A stretch of DNA of 33,018 nucleotides from a virus, in IMG/VR virus record IMGVR_UViG_3300025687_000178, positions 1-33,018 of that record. The stretch is one strand, 5' to 3'. Shown one piece after another: positions 7,650-12,888 of this stretch; positions within the stretch are counted from its first letter, which is position 1; every line of letters starts with the position of its first letter. A program made the translations under genes and the position numbers. The notes under the pieces are model-generated. The model was not told the origin of the DNA. It saw only the letters and a program-made list of their open reading frames with translations, and searched no databases.

Positions 7650-8053
7650 GGTCTTGCTCCTTCTGCATATAGGTATGGTCTATCTCTCCAATCGCCAACC
7701 ACCATACTTGGTTGCAACTGTAGGAATGCACGTTTAGCTGTACGTACAGGTGTCGTGTCATGCACATCAACGAATGTGTCAAACTTGTATGGGTTGTATG
7801 ACACAAGTGTGTAGTCCAGATATTTTGGATGATAGTCTGGATCAAAGTCATCAAAGTATGTAGCTTCACCACGTACAAAGGCATGAACATTCTTCTTGCC
7901 CTCACGCAATACACGTTCACGTCCTGCTTGACGTACTACAAACTCAGGATTACGAATGTGTACCTTGTCAGTGTGCAGTATTACCCTGCCCGTTCTAGCT
8001 GAACGGACAGACCATACGTATTTGTGTAGGTTGAAGTATACTTCTACTCTCAT
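7646..8053 (-). CDS. Hypothetical protein (135 aa)
   Basis: Basic, aromatic-rich protein with beta-strand-like segments at the N-terminus (VEVYFNLHKYVWSVRS, then GRVILHTDKVHI) and a Tyr-rich middle. The start resembles small phage proteins that describe a strand-rich N-terminal sheet, but I cannot name a family. It overlaps its neighbours on both sides by four bases (ATGA). Confidence 0.75.
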   Translation of the reverse strand: MRVEVYFNLHKYVWSVRSARTGRVILHTDKVHIRNPEFVVRQAGRERVLREGKKNVHAFVRGEATYFDDFDPDYHPKYLDYTLVSYNPYKFDTFVDVHDTTPVRTAKRAFLQLQPSMVVGDWRDRPYLYAEGARP

Positions 8054-8250
8054 GTTAACATGATCTCCTCTAAAGCAGCCAAAAAAGACTTGGTTGAATC
8101 TACAAATCGTATAGGATCTTTATCATATCCATCCGTTATGTCAAGCATTTCGGAGCACACAATTTTGCCTGATTCATCCTTGTGTTGAGCAATAGATATA
8201 ACTCTATCACCATGATGCAGAACAATATTATTCATATTTATTCCGTGCAT
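8050..8250 (-). CDS. Hypothetical protein (66 aa)
   Basis: Small protein, unknown function. Two starts fit: the ATG at 8250 with AAAGG 8 bases upstream, or the ATG at 8235 preceded by GGAAT. The first overlaps the upstream membrane-protein gene by 23 bases, the second by 8. The stop overlaps the 135-aa gene start. Confidence 0.68.
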   Translation of the reverse strand: MHGINMNNIVLHHGDRVISIAQHKDESGKIVCSEMLDITDGYDKDPIRFVDSTKSFLAALEEIMLT

Positions 8251-8422
8251 TGGATCTACCTTTCGTATATTTAAGTAGGCATACAGCTATATACATTTGT
8301 ATATACACAGACCATATGCCTATGGAGTTTACATTGTCTTTATCGTAGCCCATGCTTACCAGTATACCAACGGTCACTAGCATACAGACATAGGCTACAA
8401 TAGGTGTCAGTATTAAGAACAC
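8228..8422 (-). CDS. Small membrane protein (64 aa), GTG start
   Basis: Two hydrophobic segments (about residues 2-24 and 33-50) joined by a short polar loop, with a basic C-terminus (KYTKGRSNARNK), suggest a two-pass inner-membrane protein. The GTG start overlaps the end of the helix-turn-helix gene by 10 bases and has only a weak ribosome site, so it depends on coupling. Role unknown; superinfection exclusion or host membrane remodelling would be guesses. Confidence 0.65.
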   Translation of the reverse strand: MFLILTPIVAYVCMLVTVGILVSMGYDKDNVNSIGIWSVYIQMYIAVCLLKYTKGRSNARNKYE

Positions 8423-8754
8423 TGTGCTAACTTGTTGTCAATATCCTTTAGCCATGTGGCTGCTTGTTTGCGTTGACGTAACAGATCGGCACGTTCCATA
8501 TTGTACTTGTTCTTGATAAGACCTTTGGTCTTGAGAACTTGCACACGATATGCGATACGATTTGGGTATTCATTCAATGCCTCGGCAATCTGTGCCATTG
8601 TCATTTCACCCCAAAACTCAAGGATCACCTCATCAATTACACAGTAATTGTATGTGTAAGACACGGCTTTCTTCATGTGAAACGTATGCTCTGCATACAG
8701 TTCTGGGAAAGCTGATTTTACTACGGGTGCGATGTTTTCATTTGAGTTTGTCAT
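8413..8754 (-). CDS. Helix-turn-helix DNA-binding protein (113 aa)
   Basis: Residues about 44-82 (ILEFWGEMTMAQIAEALNEY followed by NRIAYRVQVLKTKGLI) read as a helix-turn-helix or winged-helix unit: a helix, a turn at MTMAQIAE, and a recognition helix before VQVLKTKGLI. The C-terminal 30 residues form a charged helix that could dimerise. AAGGAG lies 8 bases before the ATG. It is the clearest regulator candidate in the early block, and therefore a candidate to read the palindromic sites at 8.9-12.1 kb, though nothing in the sequence ties it to them. Confidence 0.75.
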   Translation of the reverse strand: MTNSNENIAPVVKSAFPELYAEHTFHMKKAVSYTYNYCVIDEVILEFWGEMTMAQIAEALNEYPNRIAYRVQVLKTKGLIKNKYNMERADLLRQRKQAATWLKDIDNKLAQCS

Positions 8755-8766
8755 TGTGATAGCTCC

Positions 8767-8934
8767 TTATGCTACTGATTTACAAGTGCCACTGGCACGG
8801 CGAAGGTTGATTTTGTTTTGACGTGCGATCTTACGTTCACGTTTCCAATCGTCACGTTTGGATTTAGGTTTATCAGACTGTCCAACATTGGACGGTTTTG
8901 AAAACTTAATAAAGTTTTGCATCTCGTATTTCAT
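8767..8934 (-). CDS. Small basic protein (55 aa) carrying a palindrome-encoded PSNVGQSD
   Basis: Lys/Arg-rich small protein, probably nucleic-acid binding by charge. Residues 14-21 (PSNVGQSD) are encoded by one of the seven GTCCAATGTTGGACA palindromes; the same eight residues occur in the 194-aa protein at 11.4 kb through a 26-base identical stretch. The ATG at 8934 overlaps the 51-aa gene by 29 bases; its stop precedes the ribosome site of the helix-turn-helix gene. I translated it by eye. Confidence 0.65.
   Translation of the reverse strand: MKYEMQNFIKFSKPSNVGQSDKPKSKRDDWKRERKIARQNKINLRRASGTCKSVA
8880..8893 (-). repeat. Palindrome copy 1 of 7 (in the 55-aa gene)
   Basis: GTCCAATGTTGGAC on the minus strand, inside coding sequence. 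The surrounding 26 bases (8872-8897) are identical to those of copy 6 at 11384-11409, and both are read in the same frame as PSNVGQSD. Confidence 0.95.
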
Positions 8935-9061
8935 TTTGCTTTTCCTTCTTACTAGGTTTGCGTTTGTTGCCCTTCTTAGGCGGCACTACCTGTGGGCTTT
9001 TGCGTTGCTGCAACAATGCTTTCGCCACAGGGTTCACAATGCCCACAGGTCTGTTTTTCAT
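8906..9061 (-). CDS. Small basic protein (51 aa)
   Basis: Very basic protein (VVPPKKGNKRKPSKKEKQ in the middle), unknown function. The ATG at 9061 overlaps the stop of the 65-aa gene (ATGA), the standard junction in this operon, which is the main reason to believe it. Too short for family assignment. Confidence 0.6.
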   Translation of the reverse strand: MKNRPVGIVNPVAKALLQQRKSPQVVPPKKGNKRKPSKKEKQNEIRDAKLY

Positions 9062-9255
9062 TGTTCTACATCCTCGTCTGTTACTTGCATGTTATCTATA
9101 AACTCTTGCACCTCATCGCTTGATGCACTTTTGCGATAGTATGTCCATAGGTCATCAGTTACAATTTGTACAAGGTCATCTATATCTAGGTCATCGACAT
9201 AACGATCAATGGCTAGTTCAAGTTTATCATAGTCAGTATTTGTAATGGGTTTCAT
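9058..9255 (-). CDS. Small acidic protein (65 aa)
   Basis: Strongly acidic (Asp/Glu-rich throughout, for example YVDDLDIDDLVQIVTDDL), probably all-helical. Function unknown; small acidic early phage proteins are often DNA mimics or inhibitors of host enzymes, but nothing here shows that specifically. AAGGAG lies 6 bases before the ATG, overlapping the end of the 229-aa gene. Confidence 0.72.
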   Translation of the reverse strand: MKPITNTDYDKLELAIDRYVDDLDIDDLVQIVTDDLWTYYRKSASSDEVQEFIDNMQVTDEDVEQ

Positions 9256-9256
9256 A

Positions 9257-9946
9257 TTACACTCCTTGTGCTACTGTGTTTGCTTTACGTTTTGTTGTCC
9301 CATGTGCAGGGAAACCAATGATTGCATCACGGTTTCTTGCACACAGTTGGCATGTGGCACATGACACATTGTCACGTATAGTGGCAGGACATACAATCAC
9401 CTTGCGACCTTTAGGTGTGGTGGTGTTAGTTGTTTGTGCCTCTGGCAATACTGTCGCAACTGGCCCAATGTCTAGGTCATACAGTGCATCGGCATGTTTG
9501 ACATTGTTAGCTGACAGATTGACCACGAAACCTTTCTCATTCATCCGTTTGACTACCTGTGCATTATGCTTGTCAGTCAATACAGGATAGTGAGTGTAGG
9601 TGAAACCACGTTTGCCACGGTTGGCATCAGCAAGCTGATCGTTTGCATCAGCATCCAAACGTTTGCCATCACCTGCAAGATCACCTGCTTGGTTGTGTCT
9701 CCACACTTGCCCATCTTTGAAAGATGAAACATTGGCAATGAATGTTGACCAATTATCACCACGTTCACCACGTGTCACTTTGGCCCAATGTATAGCAAGT
9801 GGGCCACCATTTGCATAGCAACCACCCTCGTTTGCATTGTTGAATGGGCAAGCATCAGGACATGTATCTGCTGATGTGGTTGTGACAGGTATCTTGCCAA
9901 CCTTACGGTTGTTAGATTTGAATGTAGTGTGTACTGTGTAAGTCAC
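9257..9946 (-). CDS. Cys-rich phage protein of unknown function (229 aa)
   Basis: Contains two Cys clusters: C29-x3-C33 and C43 (TCPDACPF, then GGCYANGG) near the N-terminus, and C186, C196, C199, C202 (VCPA, SCATCQLC) near the C-terminus, followed by IIGFPAHGTTKRK. The seven cysteines suggest two metal sites or an Fe-S cluster. I believe it belongs to a widespread uncharacterised phage family, but I cannot name it with certainty. The GTG start is supported by CGGAG 8 bases upstream, inside the palindrome cassette shared with two other genes. Confidence 0.75.
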   Translation of the reverse strand: MTYTVHTTFKSNNRKVGKIPVTTTSADTCPDACPFNNANEGGCYANGGPLAIHWAKVTRGERGDNWSTFIANVSSFKDGQVWRHNQAGDLAGDGKRLDADANDQLADANRGKRGFTYTHYPVLTDKHNAQVVKRMNEKGFVVNLSANNVKHADALYDLDIGPVATVLPEAQTTNTTTPKGRKVIVCPATIRDNVSCATCQLCARNRDAIIGFPAHGTTKRKANTVAQGV

Positions 9947-9966
9947 TTGACTAACTCCGTTAAAGT

Positions 9967-9980
9967 GTCCAACATTGGAC
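9967..9980 (-). repeat. Palindrome copy 2 of 7 (5' cassette of the 229-aa gene)
   Basis: GTCCAATGTTGGAC on the minus strand, followed by ACTTTAACGGAGTTA, whose CGGAG is the ribosome site of the next gene. Lies in the 42-base gap between genes. Confidence 0.95.
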
Positions 9981-9988
9981 GGTTTGAA

Positions 9989-10192
9989 TTAAGAACCAAA
10001 GGTTTCGTTCCATTCGGCAGGTGTGATACCTGTCATTATGAACTCACGTTGGTCAGCTGTAAGCTGTGGCATGGCATCTTGGATCAGCATACCATCAACC
10101 CAAGCATCCAATTGTGCTTGTGTGATTGGCAGATACCAATGGCTTGTGTTGCCAGTTAAACGAGAGGTACGAACGATTTTTCTAAGTTTCAT
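9989..10192 (-). CDS. Hypothetical protein (67 aa) behind a palindrome cassette
   Basis: Small protein with a basic N-terminus (MKLRKIVRTSR) and an acidic helical remainder. The frame is open further upstream, through the palindrome, but the ATG at 10192 has CGGAG 9 bases ahead, exactly as in the two sister cassettes, so I chose it. Function unknown. Confidence 0.7.
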   Translation of the reverse strand: MKLRKIVRTSRLTGNTSHWYLPITQAQLDAWVDGMLIQDAMPQLTADQREFIMTGITPAEWNETFGS

Positions 10193-10213
10193 TTTGGATA
10201 ACTCCGTTAAAGT

Positions 10214-10227
10214 GTCCAACATTGGAC
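10214..10227 (-). repeat. Palindrome copy 3 of 7 (5' cassette of the 67-aa gene)
   Basis: Same core and same downstream ACTTTAACGGAGTTA as copy 2, again ending in the ribosome site of the following gene. Confidence 0.95.
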
Positions 10228-10234
10228 GTTTCAA

Positions 10235-10531
10235 TTAAGCCCACATACTGTGGACGTTAGCTTCCTCAAGCCACCGCATTGCAGTGTCAATGTCGGGAGC
10301 ACCAGCTTCCATGCAAGCATTGATGGACGCATCTTCATCTGCACGTTCCTGTGCCAAATCCTCTGCGATCCAATCGTAATAACGATTAGTCCATTCTTCC
10401 ATCTCTTGAATGGCACCTTCAATGCCAAGCTGACTATCCCAATAGTCATATGCAAGCATAGGACGAATACCGTGATACTCTTTATAAGCATCACTGTAAG
10501 CCTGTACAGCTTGGTCAAATTTGCTAGTCAT
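10235..10531 (-). CDS. Hypothetical acidic protein (98 aa)
   Basis: Acidic, Trp/Tyr-rich helical protein (YDYWDSQLGIEGAIQEMEEW and similar), unknown function. The ATG at 10531 overlaps the region just after the 63-aa gene and has GGAAAG upstream; the frame extends to 10564 but that would place the start inside the preceding gene. Ends just before the palindrome at 10214. Confidence 0.72.
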   Translation of the reverse strand: MTSKFDQAVQAYSDAYKEYHGIRPMLAYDYWDSQLGIEGAIQEMEEWTNRYYDWIAEDLAQERADEDASINACMEAGAPDIDTAMRWLEEANVHSMWA

Positions 10532-10532
10532 T

Positions 10533-10724
10533 TTAGCTTTCCTTTCCCATGTATGGTGGCACATCTTGCAGATGAATAGTTTTTACAATACATTTGTCAC
10601 CAGTTTCATGTTGTGCCTCTAATGCGGATTGCAAGGCATCATCATAACAAGCAAACCTGCTGTTATAATCAGAGTAGACGTAGGGATCACCATCGTCATA
10701 AGCAATTACGATGTACAGTTCCAT
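10533..10724 (-). CDS. Hypothetical protein (63 aa) behind a palindrome cassette
   Basis: Begins MELYIVIAYDDGDPYVYSDY, with beta-strand character, and is acidic overall; function unknown. CGGAG lies 6 bases before the ATG, within the third copy of the palindrome cassette (palindrome at 10745-10758). One base separates its stop from the start of the next gene. Confidence 0.72.
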   Translation of the reverse strand: MELYIVIAYDDGDPYVYSDYNSRFACYDDALQSALEAQHETGDKCIVKTIHLQDVPPYMGKES

Positions 10725-10744
10725 ATTAAACTCCGTTTAAAAGT

Positions 10745-10758
10745 GTCCAACATTGGAC
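10745..10758 (-). repeat. Palindrome copy 4 of 7 (5' cassette of the 63-aa gene)
   Basis: Same core, followed by ACTTTTAAACGGAGTTT, a slightly longer version of the cassettes of copies 2 and 3. Lies in the 116-base gap that also holds the 10790-10830 hairpin. Confidence 0.95.
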
Positions 10759-10789
10759 GGTTTCAGTTTCAGTGTTAATGTCTATACAT

Positions 10790-10830
10790 GTTATATAACA
10801 CTTTCACTAAAGATTCAAGTGTTATATAAC
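10790..10830 (-). repeat. Strong hairpin, 14-bp perfect stem, in the early operon
   Basis: GTTATATAACACTT (10790-10803) and its exact complement (10817-10830) flank a 13-base loop. It lies between the 39-aa membrane-protein gene and the 63-aa gene on the transcribed strand. No U-run follows on the minus strand, so it is not a standard terminator; an mRNA processing site, a partial terminator or an operator are possible. Confidence 0.85.
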
Positions 10831-10840
10831 TGTAAGACAA

Positions 10841-10960
10841 TTAATTGTACACCAAAGGCAGCAAAGCAATCAGCATTGCAGTTGCAGTCCAGCCTACACC
10901 TAACAGAAACCAGCCTATGGCTCTGTTACGGTTCAACCGTTTAATCTCACGTCTAGTCAT
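10841..10960 (-). CDS. Single-pass membrane micro-protein (39 aa)
   Basis: MTRREIKRLNRNRAIG followed by a hydrophobic stretch of about 22 residues (WFLLGVGWTATAMLIALLPLVY) reads as a basic cytoplasmic end plus one transmembrane helix. The ATG overlaps the stop of the 93-aa gene by 8 bases and has GGGGA upstream. It ends 11 bases before the strong hairpin at 10790-10830. Translated by eye; function unknown. Confidence 0.6.
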   Translation of the reverse strand: MTRREIKRLNRNRAIGWFLLGVGWTATAMLIALLPLVYN

Positions 10961-11234
10961 TGCTTACGTCCCCCGTGCCTACGGCACTTTTCCAACCACT
11001 ATCGTAGATAAGTGTAGGTGATTGCTCGAACATCTGTTCGGGTGTTTTTGTGTTGGCGATCAAAGTGTCCAATGTTGGACAAATCTGATCTTCGATCATA
11101 TGGCGGTTTGCTTCCTGTGATGCCAATTCATAGAATTGAGCAGCAGCAGCATCAAGCTGCCACTGTTCAATGTCACGTTTAGTGCTAGGTAATAAATACC
11201 TAACACTAGTTTCATGTATGTGGCGGCTGATCAT
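10953..11234 (-). CDS. Hypothetical protein (93 aa) containing a palindrome copy
   Basis: No family recognised; mostly helical. The start overlaps the stop of the 194-aa gene (ATGA). One copy of the palindrome lies inside it, in the opposite orientation to most others, and is read as CPTLDT. So the same DNA site is accommodated in a different reading frame from the PSNVGQSD copies. Confidence 0.72.
   Translation of the reverse strand: MISRHIHETSVRYLLPSTKRDIEQWQLDAAAAQFYELASQEANRHMIEDQICPTLDTLIANTKTPEQMFEQSPTLIYDSGWKSAVGTGDVSND
11067..11080 (+). repeat. Palindrome copy 5 of 7 (inside the 93-aa gene)
   Basis: GTCCAATGTTGGAC on the plus strand, in reverse orientation to copies 1-4. It is followed by AAATCTGAT, related to the AGTCTGAT after copies 1 and 6. 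Confidence 0.95.
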
Positions 11235-11815
11235 GCAGCCACCTTTGCTTCCGTAGGAAGTGACGCCATCAGATCCTCAATGATCTTTTCAAGATCAAGG
11301 CCATTGAGTTTGGCTTGGTTAATGATGGTATTCACCATCACCTTGTGAGTGATCTTGGGACGTTCAGCTTTAGCTGGTGCCTCATCAGACTGTCCAACAT
11401 TGGACGGTTCAGCCTTTGGCTGTTCATTCTGTGGTTCGTCACTGCCTTTGGCAGCTTTACGCATTGCAGCTTGTAAAGCTGTAAGAGAGGAACCTTTGAA
11501 ACCAGAGGTTTCGATGAAGGCACGAACCTCTGTTTCGTTTTCAACGAACCACAGAGCCTCTGAACGACGACGACGATCAATGCAGTGAATACCGTAGGTA
11601 GTCAGTGTTTGACGAGAGATTTGACCAGAGTCAAGGGATGACTGAGCTTTCAGCTTCTGCATCAGCTTTCCAAGCCGTGTGTCGAAGCCATTGGCCTTGA
11701 TGGTCTGTTTCAGACTGTTAGTCTGTCTCCAGATTGACCCAAGGGCTTTGCCCTCTTTGATGTCGGCATCAATTGAAGTTCCTTCAACTTTGGTGATTTT
11801 CGCTGATTTTGCCAT
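11231..11815 (-). CDS. First gene of the early operon, hypothetical (194 aa)
   Basis: Lys-rich protein with three parts: an N-terminal helical region (1-75) with a basic patch at IDRRRR (79-84), a middle ending in a Gln/Pro/Ala linker (about 124-150), and a C-terminal helical domain (151-190). The linker holds PSNVGQSD, encoded by the palindrome at 11392-11405. Its position as the first leftward gene next to the control region suggests an early regulator or a DNA-binding initiator; that is inference. AAAGGAG lies 7 bases before the ATG, and the 5' leader starts with a 92-base inverted repeat. Confidence 0.75.
   Translation of the reverse strand: MAKSAKITKVEGTSIDADIKEGKALGSIWRQTNSLKQTIKANGFDTRLGKLMQKLKAQSSLDSGQISRQTLTTYGIHCIDRRRRSEALWFVENETEVRAFIETSGFKGSSLTALQAAMRKAAKGSDEPQNEQPKAEPSNVGQSDEAPAKAERPKITHKVMVNTIINQAKLNGLDLEKIIEDLMASLPTEAKVAA
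11392..11405 (-). repeat. Palindrome copy 6 of 7 (inside the 194-aa gene)
   Basis: GTCCAATGTTGGAC on the minus strand. It encodes PSNVGQS in the linker of the first early protein and shares 26 identical bases with copy 1. Confidence 0.95.
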
Positions 11816-11829
11816 TGGATGGCTCCTTT

Positions 11830-11921
11830 CTCTATCTCTAAGTGTTACATAAGAGAGTTTTATATCTCTCTCACCCTAAAGGGAGAGATAGAAAACTATC
11901 TGTAACACTAGAGAGATAGAG
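11830..11921. repeat. Long inverted repeat abutting the first early gene's ribosome site
   Basis: Arms of about 40 bases. The outer part pairs CTCTATCTCT (11830-11839) with 11912-11921, then AGTGTTACA (11841-11849) with 11901-11909; the inner part pairs GAGAGTTTTATATCTCTC with a partner at 16 of 18 positions, leaving a loop of about 8 bases. It touches the AAAGGAG ribosome site of the 194-aa gene, so a leftward transcript starting upstream would carry the hairpin in its leader. Confidence 0.85.
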
Positions 11922-11931
11922 TAGGTGATTT

Positions 11932-12029
11932 CAGCCTCATGTGATCCTCTGCCCATGCCGTTTCACGTGTGACTGCAAAAATATATTTCATATATATTTT
12001 GAAGTTCGTGTGCGAAACTCGTGAGGCTG
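11932..12029. repeat. Second inverted repeat with AT-rich centre
   Basis: CAGCCTCA (11932-11939) pairs with TGAGGCTG (12022-12029). Inside, a near-symmetric AAAATATAT...ATATATTTT stretch lies at about 11976-12000, with partly matching GTTTC/GAAAC flanks. The AT-rich core is the type of sequence that melts easily. Confidence 0.6.
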
Positions 12030-12046
12030 GTTCACTGTTTGTTCTC

Positions 12047-12066
12047 ACTGTCCAATGTTGGACAGT
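12047..12066 (+). repeat. Palindrome copy 7 of 7, perfect 20-bp form
   Basis: ACTGTCCAATGTTGGACAGT: the core at 12050-12063 extended to 9-base perfect arms around a 2-base centre. It lies in the non-coding control region and is directly followed by another palindrome (CTACCCATAGGGTAG, 12067-12081). Confidence 0.95.
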
Positions 12067-12081
12067 CTACCCATAGGGTAG
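12067..12081. repeat. 15-bp palindrome next to copy 7
   Basis: CTACCC-ATA-GGGTAG, perfect 6-base arms around 3 bases, directly joined to the 20-bp palindrome at 12047-12066. Confidence 0.85.
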
Positions 12082-12376
12082 GGTTAAAATGTGCATCGGC
12101 TTTGCAACACACCCTTGCCGTGAAAATCCACCCCATTTTTTCATGCTAAAGCATGGCAACTGATTGCATAACAGTTTCCCTTTGACTGTAACTCACTGAA
12201 AGTGAAGGGTTTTTCTCACATGATGTGGATGTGTGCACAGTATGCGTTTACACATGCGCTGCATATGCCTCATATGTGTGCTACATACGCCATGATGTGG
12301 GGGTGGGCAGGGGCCATGCGGGGGGTGTGCGTATATGTATACACAGAAATACACAGATCAGGAAAAATGAAGTGTT

Positions 12377-12418
12377 AACCACATTACATATATAGTGGTT
12401 TACACAGAACAATGTTCT
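12377..12418. repeat. Hairpin AACCAC/GTGGTT and 13-bp palindrome
   Basis: AACCAC (12377-12382) pairs with GTGGTT (12395-12400), extendable outward with one mismatch. Six bases later lies AGAACAATGTTCT (12406-12418), a perfect odd palindrome. Both lie upstream of the candidate late promoter and could be protein-binding sites. Confidence 0.6.
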
Positions 12419-12478
12419 CAGAAAACAGTGTTACGAAGAACAATTTCCCTAAAATGAAGCATATGTAAAATTTAGGGG

Positions 12479-12506
12479 TTGACATGTACCACAGAATGTG
12501 TAAAAC
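12479..12506 (+). promoter_or_regulatory. Candidate sigma70-type promoter for the late block
   Basis: A perfect -35 TTGACA (12479-12484), then 16 bases, then TAAAAC (12501-12506), matching 4 of 6 positions of TATAAT; TATATT follows directly. It lies about 175 bases before the first rightward gene. The -10 is imperfect. Confidence 0.5.
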
Positions 12507-12546
12507 TATATTAAGAGAGTTTTTGGTAGGCTCACTTTAACTGTTA

Positions 12547-12575
12547 CACGTACAATGAATCACTTAGAATGTACC
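12547..12575 (+). repeat. Direct repeat, copy 1
   Basis: CACGTACAATGA ... ACTTAgAaTGTACC. Begins and ends with GTACa/tGTAC, giving a dyad. Near-identical to the copy 62 bases further on. Confidence 0.7.
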
Positions 12576-12608
12576 ATATACTACCTTAAATAAATACATT
12601 AACTAAAT

Positions 12609-12638
12609 CACGTACAATGATTACACTTAAACTGTACC
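12609..12638 (+). repeat. Direct repeat, copy 2
   Basis: CACGTACAATGA ... ACTTAAACTGTACC, matching copy 1 with a few changes and a one-base insertion. Both lie between the candidate promoter and the first late gene; possible operator or iteron pair. Confidence 0.7.
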
Positions 12639-12681
12639 TAAGTGTAATTAATTTGTACTATTTTGTAATTAAGTATTGACA

Positions 12682-12888
12682 ATGGCTAAAAAATCAGTAA
12701 AACTATACACAGACAATGTTCTTGAAGAGTTCTATCGTCACGTATTAGACGATAACATTGAGAGTTTGCATATTCCCCATAGTGATGTATTCTACGTGCG
12801 AGAGGCTGTACAGAATCATTACGGTAGATCTTTCACTTTAAAGGAAGTTGAAGATGCTATGAGGGCAGAAGGATGGAATGATACGTAA
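12682..12888 (+). CDS. First late gene, hypothetical (68 aa)
   Basis: Small protein, MAKKSVKLYTDNVLEEFYRH at its start, charged and helical. The frame opens two codons earlier at a TTG, but the ATG at 12682 is the natural start; no strong ribosome site precedes it. The stop overlaps the next start (TAATG). Function unknown. Confidence 0.7.
   Translation: MAKKSVKLYTDNVLEEFYRHVLDDNIESLHIPHSDVFYVREAVQNHYGRSFTLKEVEDAMRAEGWNDT

Larger units (their letters stand above)
11816..12681. other. Non-coding control region between divergent early and late blocks
   Basis: About 860 bases without a credible gene, where leftward and rightward transcription diverge. From left to right it holds: a long inverted repeat (11830-11921), a second inverted repeat with an AT-rich centre (11932-12029), a perfect 20-bp palindrome and a 15-bp palindrome (12047-12081), a small CATGC-TAAA-GCATG hairpin (12142-12155), a stretch rich in CATATG/CACATG-like words (12215-12300), an AACCAC/GTGGTT hairpin (12377-12400), a 13-bp palindrome AGAACAATGTTCT (12406-12418), a candidate promoter (12479-12506), and two direct repeats (12547-12638). 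The right 300 bases are AT-rich. It probably holds the early and late promoters and perhaps the replication origin; a clear leftward promoter was not found. Confidence 0.75.

Noticed and set aside
7618-7920. Minus-strand frame of 100 codons overlapping the 135-aa gene
   Set aside because: Composition is His/Thr/Met-rich and not protein-like; the 135-aa frame has proper ATGA junctions on both sides.
11338-11580. Alternative frames on both strands inside the 194-aa gene
   Set aside because: They lie wholly within the better-supported gene, whose start has AAAGGAG and whose end overlaps the next gene by four bases.
8880-12063. The palindromes as intrinsic terminators
   Set aside because: As RNA they give only a 5-7-bp stem with a 4-base loop and no U-run, and several are inside genes that must be transcribed through.
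12142-12155. CATGC-TAAA-GCATG hairpin as a terminator
   Set aside because: The T-run is on the wrong side for the plus strand and an A-run follows on the minus strand; listed only as part of the control region.
12676-12681. TTGACA directly before the first late ATG as a -35 box
   Set aside because: No -10 would fit upstream of the gene; it overlaps the start and would leave the gene without its start codon.
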